This document shows, one piece after another, positions 17,257 through 24,779 of a stretch of DNA of 34,674 nucleotides. The translations under genes were made by a program, and so were the position numbers. The notes beneath the pieces were generated by a model. It worked only from the letters and a program-made list of their open reading frames with translations. It had not been told where the DNA came from and did not search any database. The stretch is taken from the NCBI GenBank assembly GCA_902577285.1, contig CACGYL010000012.1, positions 1 to 34,674 of the forward strand, in the 5' to 3' direction. Source of the DNA: an uncultured Pelagibacteraceae bacterium (lineage in GTDB: Bacteria; Pseudomonadota; Alphaproteobacteria; Pelagibacterales; Pelagibacteraceae). Each line of letters opens with the position of its first letter. Position 1 is the first letter of the stretch.

Positions 17257-18429
17257 TTATCTATTTGGTGTAAGTAGTATTAAAAAGTATCCAAATAAAG
17301 TGGATAATAATGACCCAGTTAAAACTCCAATTTTTACACCATCCATATACTGCAAATTATCTGCAAATGCTAAATTTCCAACAAACAAACTCATTGTAAA
17401 ACCAATTCCTGTTAAAACTCCAACTCCATAAAAATTATACCAACTTGTATTACTTGGCATTTGGGCTATTTTTAATTTAATAGATACATACGAAAATACA
17501 AAAACACCCAATTGTTTTCCAACAAATAATCCCAAAACTATCCCTAAAGGAACTTTATCTAATAACGATGAAAAGGATAATCCTTCCAAAGATACTCCTG
17601 CGTTTGCAAAAGCAAAAATTGGCATTATACCAAATGCAACATATGGACTTATTGCGTGCTCCACTTTTATTAGGAGTGAGAAATCTTTATCTTTTTTTCT
17701 GTGAGGTATTGTCATTGCAAGTAGTACACCTGCAATTGTTGCGTGAATTCCTGAATTATGTGTAAAATCCCACAAGAATATTCCAACTATCAAATAAGGT
17801 AAAAATTTTTTTATATTTAATTTATTTATAATTAACAAAACTATAAATGCTAAAAGCATTAAAGATAAATATTTAATACTTAAATCACCAGAGTAAAATA
17901 GAGCAATTATAACTATAGCTCCTAAATCATCTATAATTGCTAAAGCTGTTAAAAATACTTTTAAAGAAAGAGGCACTCTACTTCCCAATAATGACAATAC
18001 ACCCAAAGAGAAAGCAATATCTGTAGCAGATGGTATTGCCCATCCCTTTAAAGTTTCTCCATCTCCTAAATTTATAATCACATATATTAATGCTGGAATA
18101 ACCATTCCTCCCACTGCAGCAATTATAGGAAGAAGAGCTTGTTTTATATTTGATAATTCACCCTGCAAAAATTCTCTTTTAATTTCTAGTGTTACAAAAA
18201 AGAAAAAAATTGCCATTAATGCATCATTTATCCAATGTAAAACTGAAAGCTTAAGACCAAAATTATTTATTCCAATAAACAAGTATTTATCTAATGTTGA
18301 GAAATATAAACTTGATAATTCTGAATTACTTATAATTAAAGCGATTACTGCAGCAAAAAGAAGGACTATTCCACTGGCAGCCTCAAGTTTAAAAAAAGAT
18401 ATAAAGCCTTTTGTAATTTTTTGAATCAT
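17257..18429 (-). CDS. nhaA: Na+/H+ antiporter NhaA
   Basis: Inner-membrane antiporter that exports sodium in exchange for protons and controls pH and salinity response. At 390 residues it is close to E. coli NhaA. The ion-binding Asp pair is at 167-168 (ALAIIDDLGA), with Asp137 in PSATDIAF matching the unwound helix. About 12 hydrophobic helices are evident. It is followed closely by the glutathione peroxidase gene and preceded by a two-base gap after the zinc-ribbon gene, forming a three-gene minus-strand unit. Confidence 0.96.
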   Translation of the reverse strand: MIQKITKGFISFFKLEAASGIVLLFAAVIALIISNSELSSLYFSTLDKYLFIGINNFGLKLSVLHWINDALMAIFFFFVTLEIKREFLQGELSNIKQALLPIIAAVGGMVIPALIYVIINLGDGETLKGWAIPSATDIAFSLGVLSLLGSRVPLSLKVFLTALAIIDDLGAIVIIALFYSGDLSIKYLSLMLLAFIVLLIINKLNIKKFLPYLIVGIFLWDFTHNSGIHATIAGVLLAMTIPHRKKDKDFSLLIKVEHAISPYVAFGIMPIFAFANAGVSLEGLSFSSLLDKVPLGIVLGLFVGKQLGVFVFSYVSIKLKIAQMPSNTSWYNFYGVGVLTGIGFTMSLFVGNLAFADNLQYMDGVKIGVLTGSLLSTLFGYFLILLTPNR

Positions 18430-18431
18430 AT

Positions 18432-18950
18432 TTAGTTAATAAGATCTTTAAAAAACAGTTTTAAATCCAACATAGTTTCATTAAAGCTATCAAATAGAGG
18501 TATTGCACTCGGAAATACATTGGACAAATTATACTTAAATGTGTCTAATAACAATATTAGACCTAATAATGATATGATTAAAATAATTAAATAAATAATT
18601 ATCATCTTTATTTGGCTTGATTTCTCATTATTTACTTTTTTATTTTTTATTTCAACTTTAGAAACTTCAGTTTTATTTTCTGATATACTTTCTTTGCTTA
18701 TATCTAAAACATCTTTGACTTTATTCTTTTTATTTACTTTATTATCTTTTTCATCAGTCTTAGAAAGTTTAATATCAGATTTAGTGTTTTTATCTTCAGA
18801 TATTTTGTTGTTATTATTAACTATATTTATAGTAACTTTATGATGCCATATATGGCTACAAGAGCTACATTTAAGAGTTCTACCATTTTGAGGTATTAAT
18901 TTTTCATCAAGGTTGAATTTTTTACTACAATTAGGACATTCTATGATCAT
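18432..18950 (-). CDS. Zinc-ribbon (MJ0042-type) single-pass membrane protein
   Basis: Function unknown. The N-terminal zinc ribbon has CPNC (Cys5, Cys8) and CSSC (Cys28, Cys31) spaced as in MJ0042 domains, with the typical IWHH tail. A charged, Lys/Glu/Ser-rich linker follows (about 40-113), then one membrane helix at about 116-137 and a short C-terminal tail. The tail PSAIPLFDSF resembles the start of the conserved C-terminal region in alphaproteobacterial homologues, but the protein stops soon after. I chose ATG 18950 (172 residues), because an upstream extension would run into tRNA-Pro and does not look like the family. Confidence 0.8.
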   Translation of the reverse strand: MIIECPNCSKKFNLDEKLIPQNGRTLKCSSCSHIWHHKVTINIVNNNNKISEDKNTKSDIKLSKTDEKDNKVNKKNKVKDVLDISKESISENKTEVSKVEIKNKKVNNEKSSQIKMIIIYLIILIISLLGLILLLDTFKYNLSNVFPSAIPLFDSFNETMLDLKLFFKDLIN

Positions 18951-19008
18951 ATGATCTCTTATAGCATTAAATATCAAATATATATGAAATTTGTAACCAA
19001 TATAACCT

Positions 19009-19036
19009 TTGAATTTTGTTTTATCTGCTGTATTAG
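19009..19036 (+). promoter_or_regulatory. Putative promoter of tRNA-Pro
   Basis: TTGAAT (19009-19014) and TATTAG (19031-19036) are 16 bases apart, with an expected start near 19043, just before the tRNA. Each matches four of six consensus bases. The 95-base gap upstream to the divergent zinc-ribbon gene holds nothing else I recognise. Confidence 0.4.
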
Positions 19037-19045
19037 TACTGCAAT

Positions 19046-19122
<77 letters not shown>

Positions 19123-19128
19123 TTGATT

Positions 19129-19410
19129 ATGAAAAAAGCTAAAATCTATAAGCCTTCAAAAACTGCAATGCAATCAGGTTTGAAGAAGTTTGATAAATGG
19201 ATGATTGAGTTTGTAACAGATGATCCTGGAAAAAACCCTTTAATGGGGTGGGAAAGTTCTTCTGACACATATTCTGAACTAAATTTAGAATTTAAATCAA
19301 AAGATTTAGCGGTGGAATACGCTAAGAAAAACAATATTGACTTCGAAGTAATTGAGCCAAAAGAGAGAAAAATAATAAAGAAATCATACGCTGATAATTT
19401 TACTAAATAA
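19129..19410 (+). CDS. NADH-ubiquinone oxidoreductase accessory subunit, NDUFS4 homologue (ETC complex I)
   Basis: Accessory subunit of respiratory complex I, found in alphaproteobacteria and mitochondria (NDUFS4, 18 kDa subunit), where it stabilises the NADH-oxidising arm. The 93-residue protein matches the family from [14 protein letters not shown] at the N-terminus through WMIEF and [11 protein letters not shown] to the C-terminal basic tail. I chose ATG 19129; a TTG at 19123 directly abutting the tRNA end is possible but less likely. The stop codon shares a base with the start of the transporter gene (TAATG). Confidence 0.9.
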   Translation: MKKAKIYKPSKTAMQSGLKKFDKWMIEFVTDDPGKNPLMGWESSSDTYSELNLEFKSKDLAVEYAKKNNIDFEVIEPKERKIIKKSYADNFTK

Positions 19411-20405
19411 TGTTTAGATTCTTTACAATAAAAAAATGGTATTTGTGGTCGTGGATTGGATCATTGATTATTTTATCATCATTATGGGTTCAAGTTAAAA
19501 TTGATGTAAAAATTAATGAATGGTTTGGTGAATTTTACGATATGATTCAAAAAGCACTTGGTGCTCCAAATGCTATAACTATTGATGAATATTGGGCAAG
19601 TTTATTTTCTTTTATTACTCTTGCTGCAATGTATGTTGGTGTAGCAGTAATTGTTAGTTACTTTACATCTCACTACTTGTTTAGATGGAGAACAGCTATG
19701 GTTGAGTATTATCATAGTGTATATGAAAAGGCTCGAAAAATTGAAGGAGCTTCACAGAGAGTTCAGGAAGATACAATAAAATTTTCAAGAATAATGGAGT
19801 CATTGGGTACAAGTTTAATTGAAGCTATTATGATACTTGTTGAATTTATGCCAATATTGTTTGGATTGAGTATTGGTATTCCAATCTTCTTTTTTGGCGA
19901 TTGGGATTATGGTTTAATTGTTGGTGCTCTTATTTGGTCAGTTGGTGGTACAATATTTTTAATTATTTTAGGTTTAATATTAAGATTAGTTGGTGTTGAG
20001 TATGATCTTCAAAAAAAGGAGGCTGCATATAGAAAAATTTTAGTTATTGCAGAGGATGACGGCACTATAAGACCCAAAACAATCGAGGAACTTTTTGATG
20101 GTGTAAGAAGCATTCATTTTTTAAGTTATATCAGGTATCTTTATTTTAACATTGGAAGAATTGCTTATTTGCAAGCCAATGTTTTATCAGCTTATGTTTT
20201 TTTAGCACCGGCTATAGTTGCTGGAGCAGTTACATTAGGGGTAATGCAACAAATTATTAGAGCGTTTGGTCGTGTAGAAGGATCTATGCAATATATTTTA
20301 AAAGCTTGGCCAACAATAATTGAACTTGCAAGTGTTTATAAAAGATTAAGAGAGTTTGAAAATAAACTTGAAAATGAAGAAATTGAAGAAAAATCTAAAG
20401 TTTAA
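19410..20405 (+). CDS. SbmA/BacA-type inner-membrane peptide transporter
   Basis: Proton-driven importer family related to the membrane part of ABC transporters but with no ATPase domain. Members take up antimicrobial peptides, and some take up vitamin B12 or other hydrophilic molecules. The 331-residue protein has several membrane helices and family stretches such as FRWRTAMVEYY and RVEGASQRVQEDT, and a late amphipathic region with VEGSMQYILKAWPTIIELAS. It is shorter than E. coli SbmA (about 406 residues) because both termini are trimmed. The stop is followed six bases later by glpX. The substrate in this organism is unknown. Confidence 0.9.
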   Translation: MFRFFTIKKWYLWSWIGSLIILSSLWVQVKIDVKINEWFGEFYDMIQKALGAPNAITIDEYWASLFSFITLAAMYVGVAVIVSYFTSHYLFRWRTAMVEYYHSVYEKARKIEGASQRVQEDTIKFSRIMESLGTSLIEAIMILVEFMPILFGLSIGIPIFFFGDWDYGLIVGALIWSVGGTIFLIILGLILRLVGVEYDLQKKEAAYRKILVIAEDDGTIRPKTIEELFDGVRSIHFLSYIRYLYFNIGRIAYLQANVLSAYVFLAPAIVAGAVTLGVMQQIIRAFGRVEGSMQYILKAWPTIIELASVYKRLREFENKLENEEIEEKSKV

Positions 20406-20411
20406 TTATAA

Positions 20412-21356
20412 ATGAAATTATCAATAGATTTATTAAACAATCTCATAGAAATAACTTCAAAATCAGCAATTGCATGCTTTCCATATATAGGCAAAAACGA
20501 AAAAATATTAGCCGATAAAGCTGCAACAGATGTCATGAGAGATATGCTTAATAAATTAAATATAAATGGTGAAGTTGTAATAGGTGAAGGCGAATTAGAT
20601 GAAGCACCAATGCTCTACATTGGAGAAAAACTTGGAAATGGAGAAGGGCCAAGCATTGATATAGCAGTTGATCCGGTTGAAGGTACAAACTTTGTTGCTA
20701 AAAGTCTCCCAGGTGCAATGTCAGTATTAGCAGTATCTGAAAAAGGTAATCTTTTTAATGCTCCAGAGACTTACATGGAAAAAATTGCTGTTGGAAATCA
20801 TGTTCCTAAGGATACAATTGATCTTGATTTTTCAGTTGAAAAAAATATCAAAAATTATTCAAATGCCACTAGTAAAAATCCAAATGAAATAACTGTATGC
20901 TTACTAGATCGACCTAGGCATAAAAAAATAATCAGTGAATTAATTAGGCTAAATGTAAATATCAAATATATATCAGATGGTGATGTATCAGGTGCTTTAC
21001 TCGTTACAGATAAAAAATTTGGTGTTGATTTATTTATGGGAACAGGTGGTGGACCTGAAGGAGTAATTGCTGCCGCAGCTCTTGATAACTTAAATTGTAA
21101 ATTTCAAGGCAGATTCTTATTTAAATCAAAAGAGGATAAAATTAGAGCAAACAAAATGGGAATTACAGATCTAAATAAAAAATATGAAATAAATGAAATC
21201 ATAAAAGGCGAAAGTATTTTTTGTGCGACAGGAATAACCTCAGGAGAATTAATGAATGGAATTATAAAGAAAGATGACAGATTCATTACTGAAACAATTG
21301 TTGGTTATAATAAGTCCTCCCTTAAACTGGTAAAAAAAGAGATTACGATTACTTGA
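20412..21356 (+). CDS. glpX: Class II fructose-1,6-bisphosphatase
   Basis: Gluconeogenic enzyme that hydrolyses fructose 1,6-bisphosphate to fructose 6-phosphate; some members also act on sedoheptulose bisphosphate. The metal ligands of the GlpX family are visible: Asp35 (ILADKAATD), Glu59 (IGEGE), and Asp87 with Glu90 (AVDPVEGTNF). The substrate-loop motif GTGGGPEGV lies near residue 210. At 314 residues it has usual length. In many alphaproteobacteria glpX follows hom, but here hom lies 11 kb away at 31625. Confidence 0.95.
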   Translation: MKLSIDLLNNLIEITSKSAIACFPYIGKNEKILADKAATDVMRDMLNKLNINGEVVIGEGELDEAPMLYIGEKLGNGEGPSIDIAVDPVEGTNFVAKSLPGAMSVLAVSEKGNLFNAPETYMEKIAVGNHVPKDTIDLDFSVEKNIKNYSNATSKNPNEITVCLLDRPRHKKIISELIRLNVNIKYISDGDVSGALLVTDKKFGVDLFMGTGGGPEGVIAAAALDNLNCKFQGRFLFKSKEDKIRANKMGITDLNKKYEINEIIKGESIFCATGITSGELMNGIIKKDDRFITETIVGYNKSSLKLVKKEITIT

Positions 21357-21376
21357 TTAATTGAGAGAATTACAAT
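21349..21376 (+). promoter_or_regulatory. Possible promoter of tRNA-Glu
   Basis: A good -10 element TACAAT (21371-21376) lies 16 bases after a weak TTACTT (21349-21354) that overlaps the glpX stop region. Transcription would begin around 21383. The -35 call is weak. Confidence 0.3.
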
Positions 21377-21391
21377 AAAAGATCCACCACT

Positions 21392-21466
21392 GGTCCCTTC
21401 GTCTATCGGTTAGGACACATGGTTTTCATCCATGAAAGAGGGGTTCGATTCCCCTAGGGACCGCCA
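21392..21466 (+). tRNA. tRNA-Glu (anticodon TTC)
   Basis: A 75-base cloverleaf. The acceptor stem GGTCCCT/AGGGACC is fully paired. The anticodon stem CATGG/CCATG encloses loop TTTTCAT, and the T arm is GGGG/CCCC around TTCGATT with one further pair. The discriminator G and CCA end are encoded. The last 13 bases overlap the bamE coding end on the opposite strand. Confidence 0.97.
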
Positions 21467-21918
21467 TCAATTTTTCTTCTAGTTGGAGCATTAATTTTGT
21501 CTCTCAATGTTGACAATAAATTATATACAAAACTATCTTGTGAAAAATCTTTCTTTGTTTTTTTCTCAGCAATTTTAATATCATTCATATCGCTTAGATC
21601 TAATAAAACCTTATCTTTAACTAAACCCATATTATTAAACTCTATAATTAATATATTATTTCTTGAAATTTTTTTTTTACCTAATTTAAATAAAGATTGA
21701 TTAGTTTTTTTTCTCTCAAAATATAGCCATGTATCATCAAAAGTACTTATTGAAGATGGAGGGCCTATTATAGTTCTTACATCATTTTTGTTACTTCTGT
21801 TTAGCTCTATTTTTTCAAGTTTAGTATCTATAAATCTAAATCCGTGAAGATTTGAAACTTTATTTATTGAACAATTAAGTGTAAAAAAAAATATGATTAA
21901 AAGATATAAGTTTCTCAT
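21454..21918 (-). CDS. bamE: Outer-membrane assembly lipoprotein BamE (SmpA/OmlA family)
   Basis: Accessory lipoprotein of the BAM complex that inserts beta-barrel proteins into the outer membrane. The signal peptide ends in lipobox TLNC with the acylated Cys at residue 16. The SmpA/OmlA core contains LNRSNKNDVRTIIGPPSS followed by TWLYFERKK, the typical small two-helix, three-strand fold. At 154 residues it is of alphaproteobacterial length. Its last codons (Gly-Gly-Pro-stop) are the reverse complement of the tRNA-Glu acceptor strand. It diverges from the bc1 chaperone gene with no gap between start codons. Confidence 0.9.
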   Translation of the reverse strand: MRNLYLLIIFFFTLNCSINKVSNLHGFRFIDTKLEKIELNRSNKNDVRTIIGPPSSISTFDDTWLYFERKKTNQSLFKLGKKKISRNNILIIEFNNMGLVKDKVLLDLSDMNDIKIAEKKTKKDFSQDSFVYNLLSTLRDKINAPTRRKIDGGP

Positions 21919-22392
21919 ATGAATAACAATTATATAAATATTTACAATAATTTAGTTAGATTAACTAGAAATAAAAATCTTTATAAAAGTTTAAAAAATA
22001 ACGATACATTTTCCGATAGACTTATAATTCTTTTGATACATTTTGCTTTCTTTCTTAAAGTTTACAAAGAAGAAGTTTCAAAAAAAGAAGCACAAAATAT
22101 TTTTGACTTTGTTATTAGACAAATAGAGTTATCGATAAGGGAAATTGGTTATGGAGATGTTTCTGTTAATAAAAAAATGAAAGATTATGTAAACCTTCTC
22201 TTTTCAATTGTAGAAATTGTAGATACTTGGGAAATGTTGCAAAAATCAAAAAAGATATCTTTTTTTGCAGATTATATAAATATTGATAAACATAATGATC
22301 TATTTATTAAATATTTTGATAAATTTGAAGAATTTCTTGTAAAAAACCCTTTAAAAATCTTTACAAAAGATATAATAGATTTTAAATTTTAA
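21919..22392 (+). CDS. Ubiquinol-cytochrome c chaperone family protein (CBP3-like)
   Basis: Assembly factor for cytochrome b of the bc1 complex in mitochondria. The bacterial homologue probably has a similar role. The 157-residue helical protein carries the family's diagnostic [19 protein letters not shown] stretch (about residues 73-91). Its start codon abuts the divergent bamE start, so both promoters must lie inside the opposing coding regions. In alphaproteobacteria this gene usually lies between bamE and plsX, as here. Confidence 0.82.
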   Translation: MNNNYINIYNNLVRLTRNKNLYKSLKNNDTFSDRLIILLIHFAFFLKVYKEEVSKKEAQNIFDFVIRQIELSIREIGYGDVSVNKKMKDYVNLLFSIVEIVDTWEMLQKSKKISFFADYINIDKHNDLFIKYFDKFEEFLVKNPLKIFTKDIIDFKF

Positions 22393-22394
22393 TT

Positions 22395-22574
22395 ATGGCC
22401 GTACCAAAACGAAAAACATCAAAATCTAGAGCTGGTAAAAGACGCTCTCATATGAAACTGTCTTCAAAAAATATTATTGAAGATAAAAAAACTGGAGAAT
22501 ACAGATTATCTCATCATTTAGATTTGAAAACAGGTTTCTATAAAGGTAGACAAGTTTTAGACAAAAAAGACTAG
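22395..22574 (+). CDS. rpmF: 50S ribosomal protein L32
   Basis: Small large-subunit ribosomal protein near the peptidyl-transferase region. The 59-residue frame begins [19 protein letters not shown], the unmistakable L32 start, and ends with [12 protein letters not shown], the alphaproteobacterial C-terminus. There are no zinc-binding cysteines, which is usual in this class. It lies two bases after the chaperone gene and five before plsX. The rpmF-plsX pairing is widely conserved and links ribosome and phospholipid synthesis. Confidence 0.96.
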   Translation: MAVPKRKTSKSRAGKRRSHMKLSSKNIIEDKKTGEYRLSHHLDLKTGFYKGRQVLDKKD

Positions 22575-22579
22575 ACATT

Positions 22580-23587
22580 ATGAACAACCCGCTAATAATT
22601 GCTGTTGACGCAATGGGTGGTGATGATTCTCCCAACAAGGTTATTGAGGGTATAAACATTCATTCAAAAAAATCTCATAACATTATTTACAAAATTTTTG
22701 GCAACAAAAAAATTATAGATCCAATTATTAAAAAAAATAAAATTTCATCAGAAAGATATGTTGTTATTCATACAGATAAAGTTGTAGAGGGTGAAGACAC
22801 GCCACTTAGTGCAGCCAAAAAAGGTAAAGATACAAGTCTTTGGCTTGCAATTGACTGCTTAAAAAAAAATGAAGCGCATGCAATTATATCAGCAGGAAAT
22901 ACTGGAGCTCTCTTTTTGATATCTAAATTAAATTTAAAAATGATTGAAAATATAGACAAACCAGCTTTATCAGCTCTATGGCCAAGCAAAAAAGGAATGA
23001 GTGTAGTTTTAGACTTGGGTGCAAATATAGAATGTAGTTCAAAAAACTTAATTGATTTTTCAATAATGGGTGGGGCATTACATAAAGTTTTATTCAATAC
23101 GAAGAGGCCAAAAGTTGCCTTATTGAACATAGGATCTGAAGAATTAAAAGGAAACGCCATTATTAAAGATACGTACCAACTATTAACTGACAATAAAAAT
23201 TCTTTAATTGATTTTGTTGGATACATAGAAGGAAATAATATTATGGATGGAGAAGTAAATGTTATTGTTGCAGATGGTTTTACAGGTAACATAGCTCTTA
23301 AAACTGCCGAAGGTACCTCTAATTTTATTATAAGTGAGTTAAAAAATGCCTTAACATCTAATATAATTGGGAAAATTTCATCGATAATAAATTATAAAAA
23401 TTTAAAAGAATTTAAAAATAAACTTGATCCAAGACTTTATAATGGTGCAATCTTACTAGGTTTAGACAAACCGGTTATAAAGAGTCATGGATCAACCGAT
23501 TCTATAGGGTTTGCTAATTCTTTAAAGGTCTGTGAACAAACAATAAGAGGTAATTTAATAGAGCAAATTAAACTTAATATTAATTAA
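22580..23587 (+). CDS. plsX: Phosphate acyltransferase PlsX
   Basis: Converts acyl-ACP to acyl-phosphate, the donor used by PlsY to start phospholipid synthesis. The 335-residue protein begins with IIAVDAMGGDDSP (6-18) and has ISAGNTGALF, VLDLGANIE, LLNIGSEELKGN and VADGFTGNIALKTAEG in family order. The ihfA start follows directly after the stop. The fabH gene, which normally lies between plsX and ihfA in alphaproteobacteria, is not here. Confidence 0.96.
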   Translation: MNNPLIIAVDAMGGDDSPNKVIEGINIHSKKSHNIIYKIFGNKKIIDPIIKKNKISSERYVVIHTDKVVEGEDTPLSAAKKGKDTSLWLAIDCLKKNEAHAIISAGNTGALFLISKLNLKMIENIDKPALSALWPSKKGMSVVLDLGANIECSSKNLIDFSIMGGALHKVLFNTKRPKVALLNIGSEELKGNAIIKDTYQLLTDNKNSLIDFVGYIEGNNIMDGEVNVIVADGFTGNIALKTAEGTSNFIISELKNALTSNIIGKISSIINYKNLKEFKNKLDPRLYNGAILLGLDKPVIKSHGSTDSIGFANSLKVCEQTIRGNLIEQIKLNIN

Positions 23588-23884
23588 ATGAAAAGAATAA
23601 ATTTAACAAAAAAAGATATAGTTAATTCAATTTACATGCAGATTGGGTTTTCTAAAGCAATAAGTGAAAATCTATTTGATGATATTTTTGATATTATTTT
23701 AAAAAATATAATTAATCATAAAAGAGTAAAGATTTCAAAATTTGGAACATTTGAGTTAAGAACTAAAAAACAGAGAATTGGAAGGAATCCAAAAACAAAA
23801 CAAGAAAAAATAATTTCTGAGAGAAATGTGATTTTATTTAAAGCTTCTAAAGAATTTAAAAAATTTATTAACCAAAATGAATAA
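23588..23884 (+). CDS. ihfA: Integration host factor alpha subunit / HU-family DNA-binding protein
   Basis: Nucleoid protein that bends DNA as a dimer. At 98 residues it has the full HU/IHF fold. LTKKDIVNSIY opens the helical dimerisation part, KISKFGTFELR forms the central strand, and the DNA-intercalating arm carries RIGRNPKTKQ (about 63-72). The location between plsX and a MerR gene is the standard alphaproteobacterial ihfA position, which supports IHF-alpha over HU. It overlaps the MerR gene by 8 bases. Confidence 0.9.
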   Translation: MKRINLTKKDIVNSIYMQIGFSKAISENLFDDIFDIILKNIINHKRVKISKFGTFELRTKKQRIGRNPKTKQEKIISERNVILFKASKEFKKFINQNE

Positions 23885-24257
23885 ACTAAAGGTAAATAGT
23901 AAATACAAATCCATTGGAGAAGTTGCCGAAATTTTGGAACTTATAAATAAAAAAAATGGATCACTATCAACTCATACTATTAGATTTTGGGAAAAAGAAT
24001 TTAAACAAATAAAACCTAAAATTTTTTCAGGCAATAGAAGGTATTATGATGAAAACTCTATAAATACATTAAAAAAAATCAAATTTTTGCTAAAGGACAA
24101 AGGAATGACGCTAAATGGTGTAAAAAAACTTCTTAATTCTGAAGATTCAGATATTGACGAATTAAGCTATACATCTATAAGACAAAAAAATATTATTAAA
24201 AATAAATTAAAATATATTAAAAACTTAATTAAAAATATAAAGGTTAATAATGGCTAA
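23877..24257 (+). CDS. MerR-family transcriptional regulator
   Basis: DNA-binding regulator of unknown target, regularly found next to ihfA in alphaproteobacteria. The 126-residue protein has the N-terminal winged helix: YKSIGEVAEIL, then HTIRFWEKEFKQIKP (recognition helix region) and NRRYYDENSINTLKKIKFLL. The remaining C-terminus is a Lys-rich coiled coil with no Cys metal site, so it is not a metal sensor of the classic type. Its start overlaps ihfA by 8 bases and its stop overlaps rpmG by 8. Confidence 0.9.
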   Translation: MNKLKVNSKYKSIGEVAEILELINKKNGSLSTHTIRFWEKEFKQIKPKIFSGNRRYYDENSINTLKKIKFLLKDKGMTLNGVKKLLNSEDSDIDELSYTSIRQKNIIKNKLKYIKNLIKNIKVNNG

Positions 24258-24441
24258 AAAAACACATGTTAAAGTAAGATTGGTTCCAGAAGAAAAACCA
24301 GATAGCCCTTTCTTTTATTATGTAAAAAAACCTGCTGGTGGTGAAAAAGCCAAGGTTAAATTAAAAGCAAAAAAATATAATCCAGCTACAAGGAAGCACG
24401 AAGTTTTTGTTGAAAAGAAATTACCTCCACATAGTAAGTAA
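24250..24441 (+). CDS. rpmG: 50S ribosomal protein L33
   Basis: Small large-subunit ribosomal protein. The 63-residue product begins MAKKTHVKVRLV and ends with KKYNPATRKHEVFVEKK, matching alphaproteobacterial L33. It carries a few extra residues in the middle (PEEKPDS and KPAGG region) compared with the usual 55. There are no zinc cysteines. An AAAGG lies 8 bases upstream of the ATG. The gene overlaps merR by 8 bases, and one base separates its stop from the convergent chorismate mutase gene. Confidence 0.88.
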   Translation: MAKKTHVKVRLVPEEKPDSPFFYYVKKPAGGEKAKVKLKAKKYNPATRKHEVFVEKKLPPHSK

Positions 24442-24442
24442 T

Positions 24443-24736
24443 TTATTTTTTTTTATCAAAATTTCTTCTTTCAAAATCAATATAAGCTGAAATCATATTT
24501 TTCCAAATTTTATTGGTTATTATTGGATCTATATTATTTTTTATTGACTTTTTTTTTATATTTTTAAGTATCAATTCTATTCTCTTTTTATCTACAATTT
24601 GATTTTTTCTTTCTTTTAGGGCCAAAACTTTTTTAACTAAATTTGTTCTTTTTTTAATAATTTTAATTAATGAATTATCAAGTTTGTCTAAATCTTTTCT
24701 GATTTTAGCTAATTTTTCTTTTTTTAAAGGCGACAT
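24443..24736 (-). CDS. Chorismate mutase-like protein (AroQ type)
   Basis: AroQ-fold chorismate mutases convert chorismate to prephenate for phenylalanine and tyrosine synthesis. The 97-residue protein has the three-helix pattern with Arg13, Arg30, Lys41, Asp49 and Arg52 matching E. coli residues Arg11, Arg28, Lys39, Asp48 and Arg51. The positions of Glu52 and Gln88 appear to be Ile53 and Phe, so two active-site residues are changed. A chorismate mutase is most likely, but activity is less certain. The start lies 43 bases from the ctaA start on the opposite strand. Confidence 0.72.
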   Translation of the reverse strand: MSPLKKEKLAKIRKDLDKLDNSLIKIIKKRTNLVKKVLALKERKNQIVDKKRIELILKNIKKKSIKNNIDPIITNKIWKNMISAYIDFERRNFDKKK

Positions 24737-24779
24737 TTATATATTTGGATATTTAAAAAATTATTATATTTATTCTTAC

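Noticed and set aside
22768..23292. Long open frame (174 codons) on the minus strand opposite plsX
   Set aside because: It lies entirely within plsX, its product looks like no protein family, and plsX is fully supported by conserved motifs.
24684..24779. Upstream start for ctaA at 24684
   Set aside because: It lies within the chorismate mutase gene, and the added residues do not resemble CtaA. ATG 24780 matches the family start.
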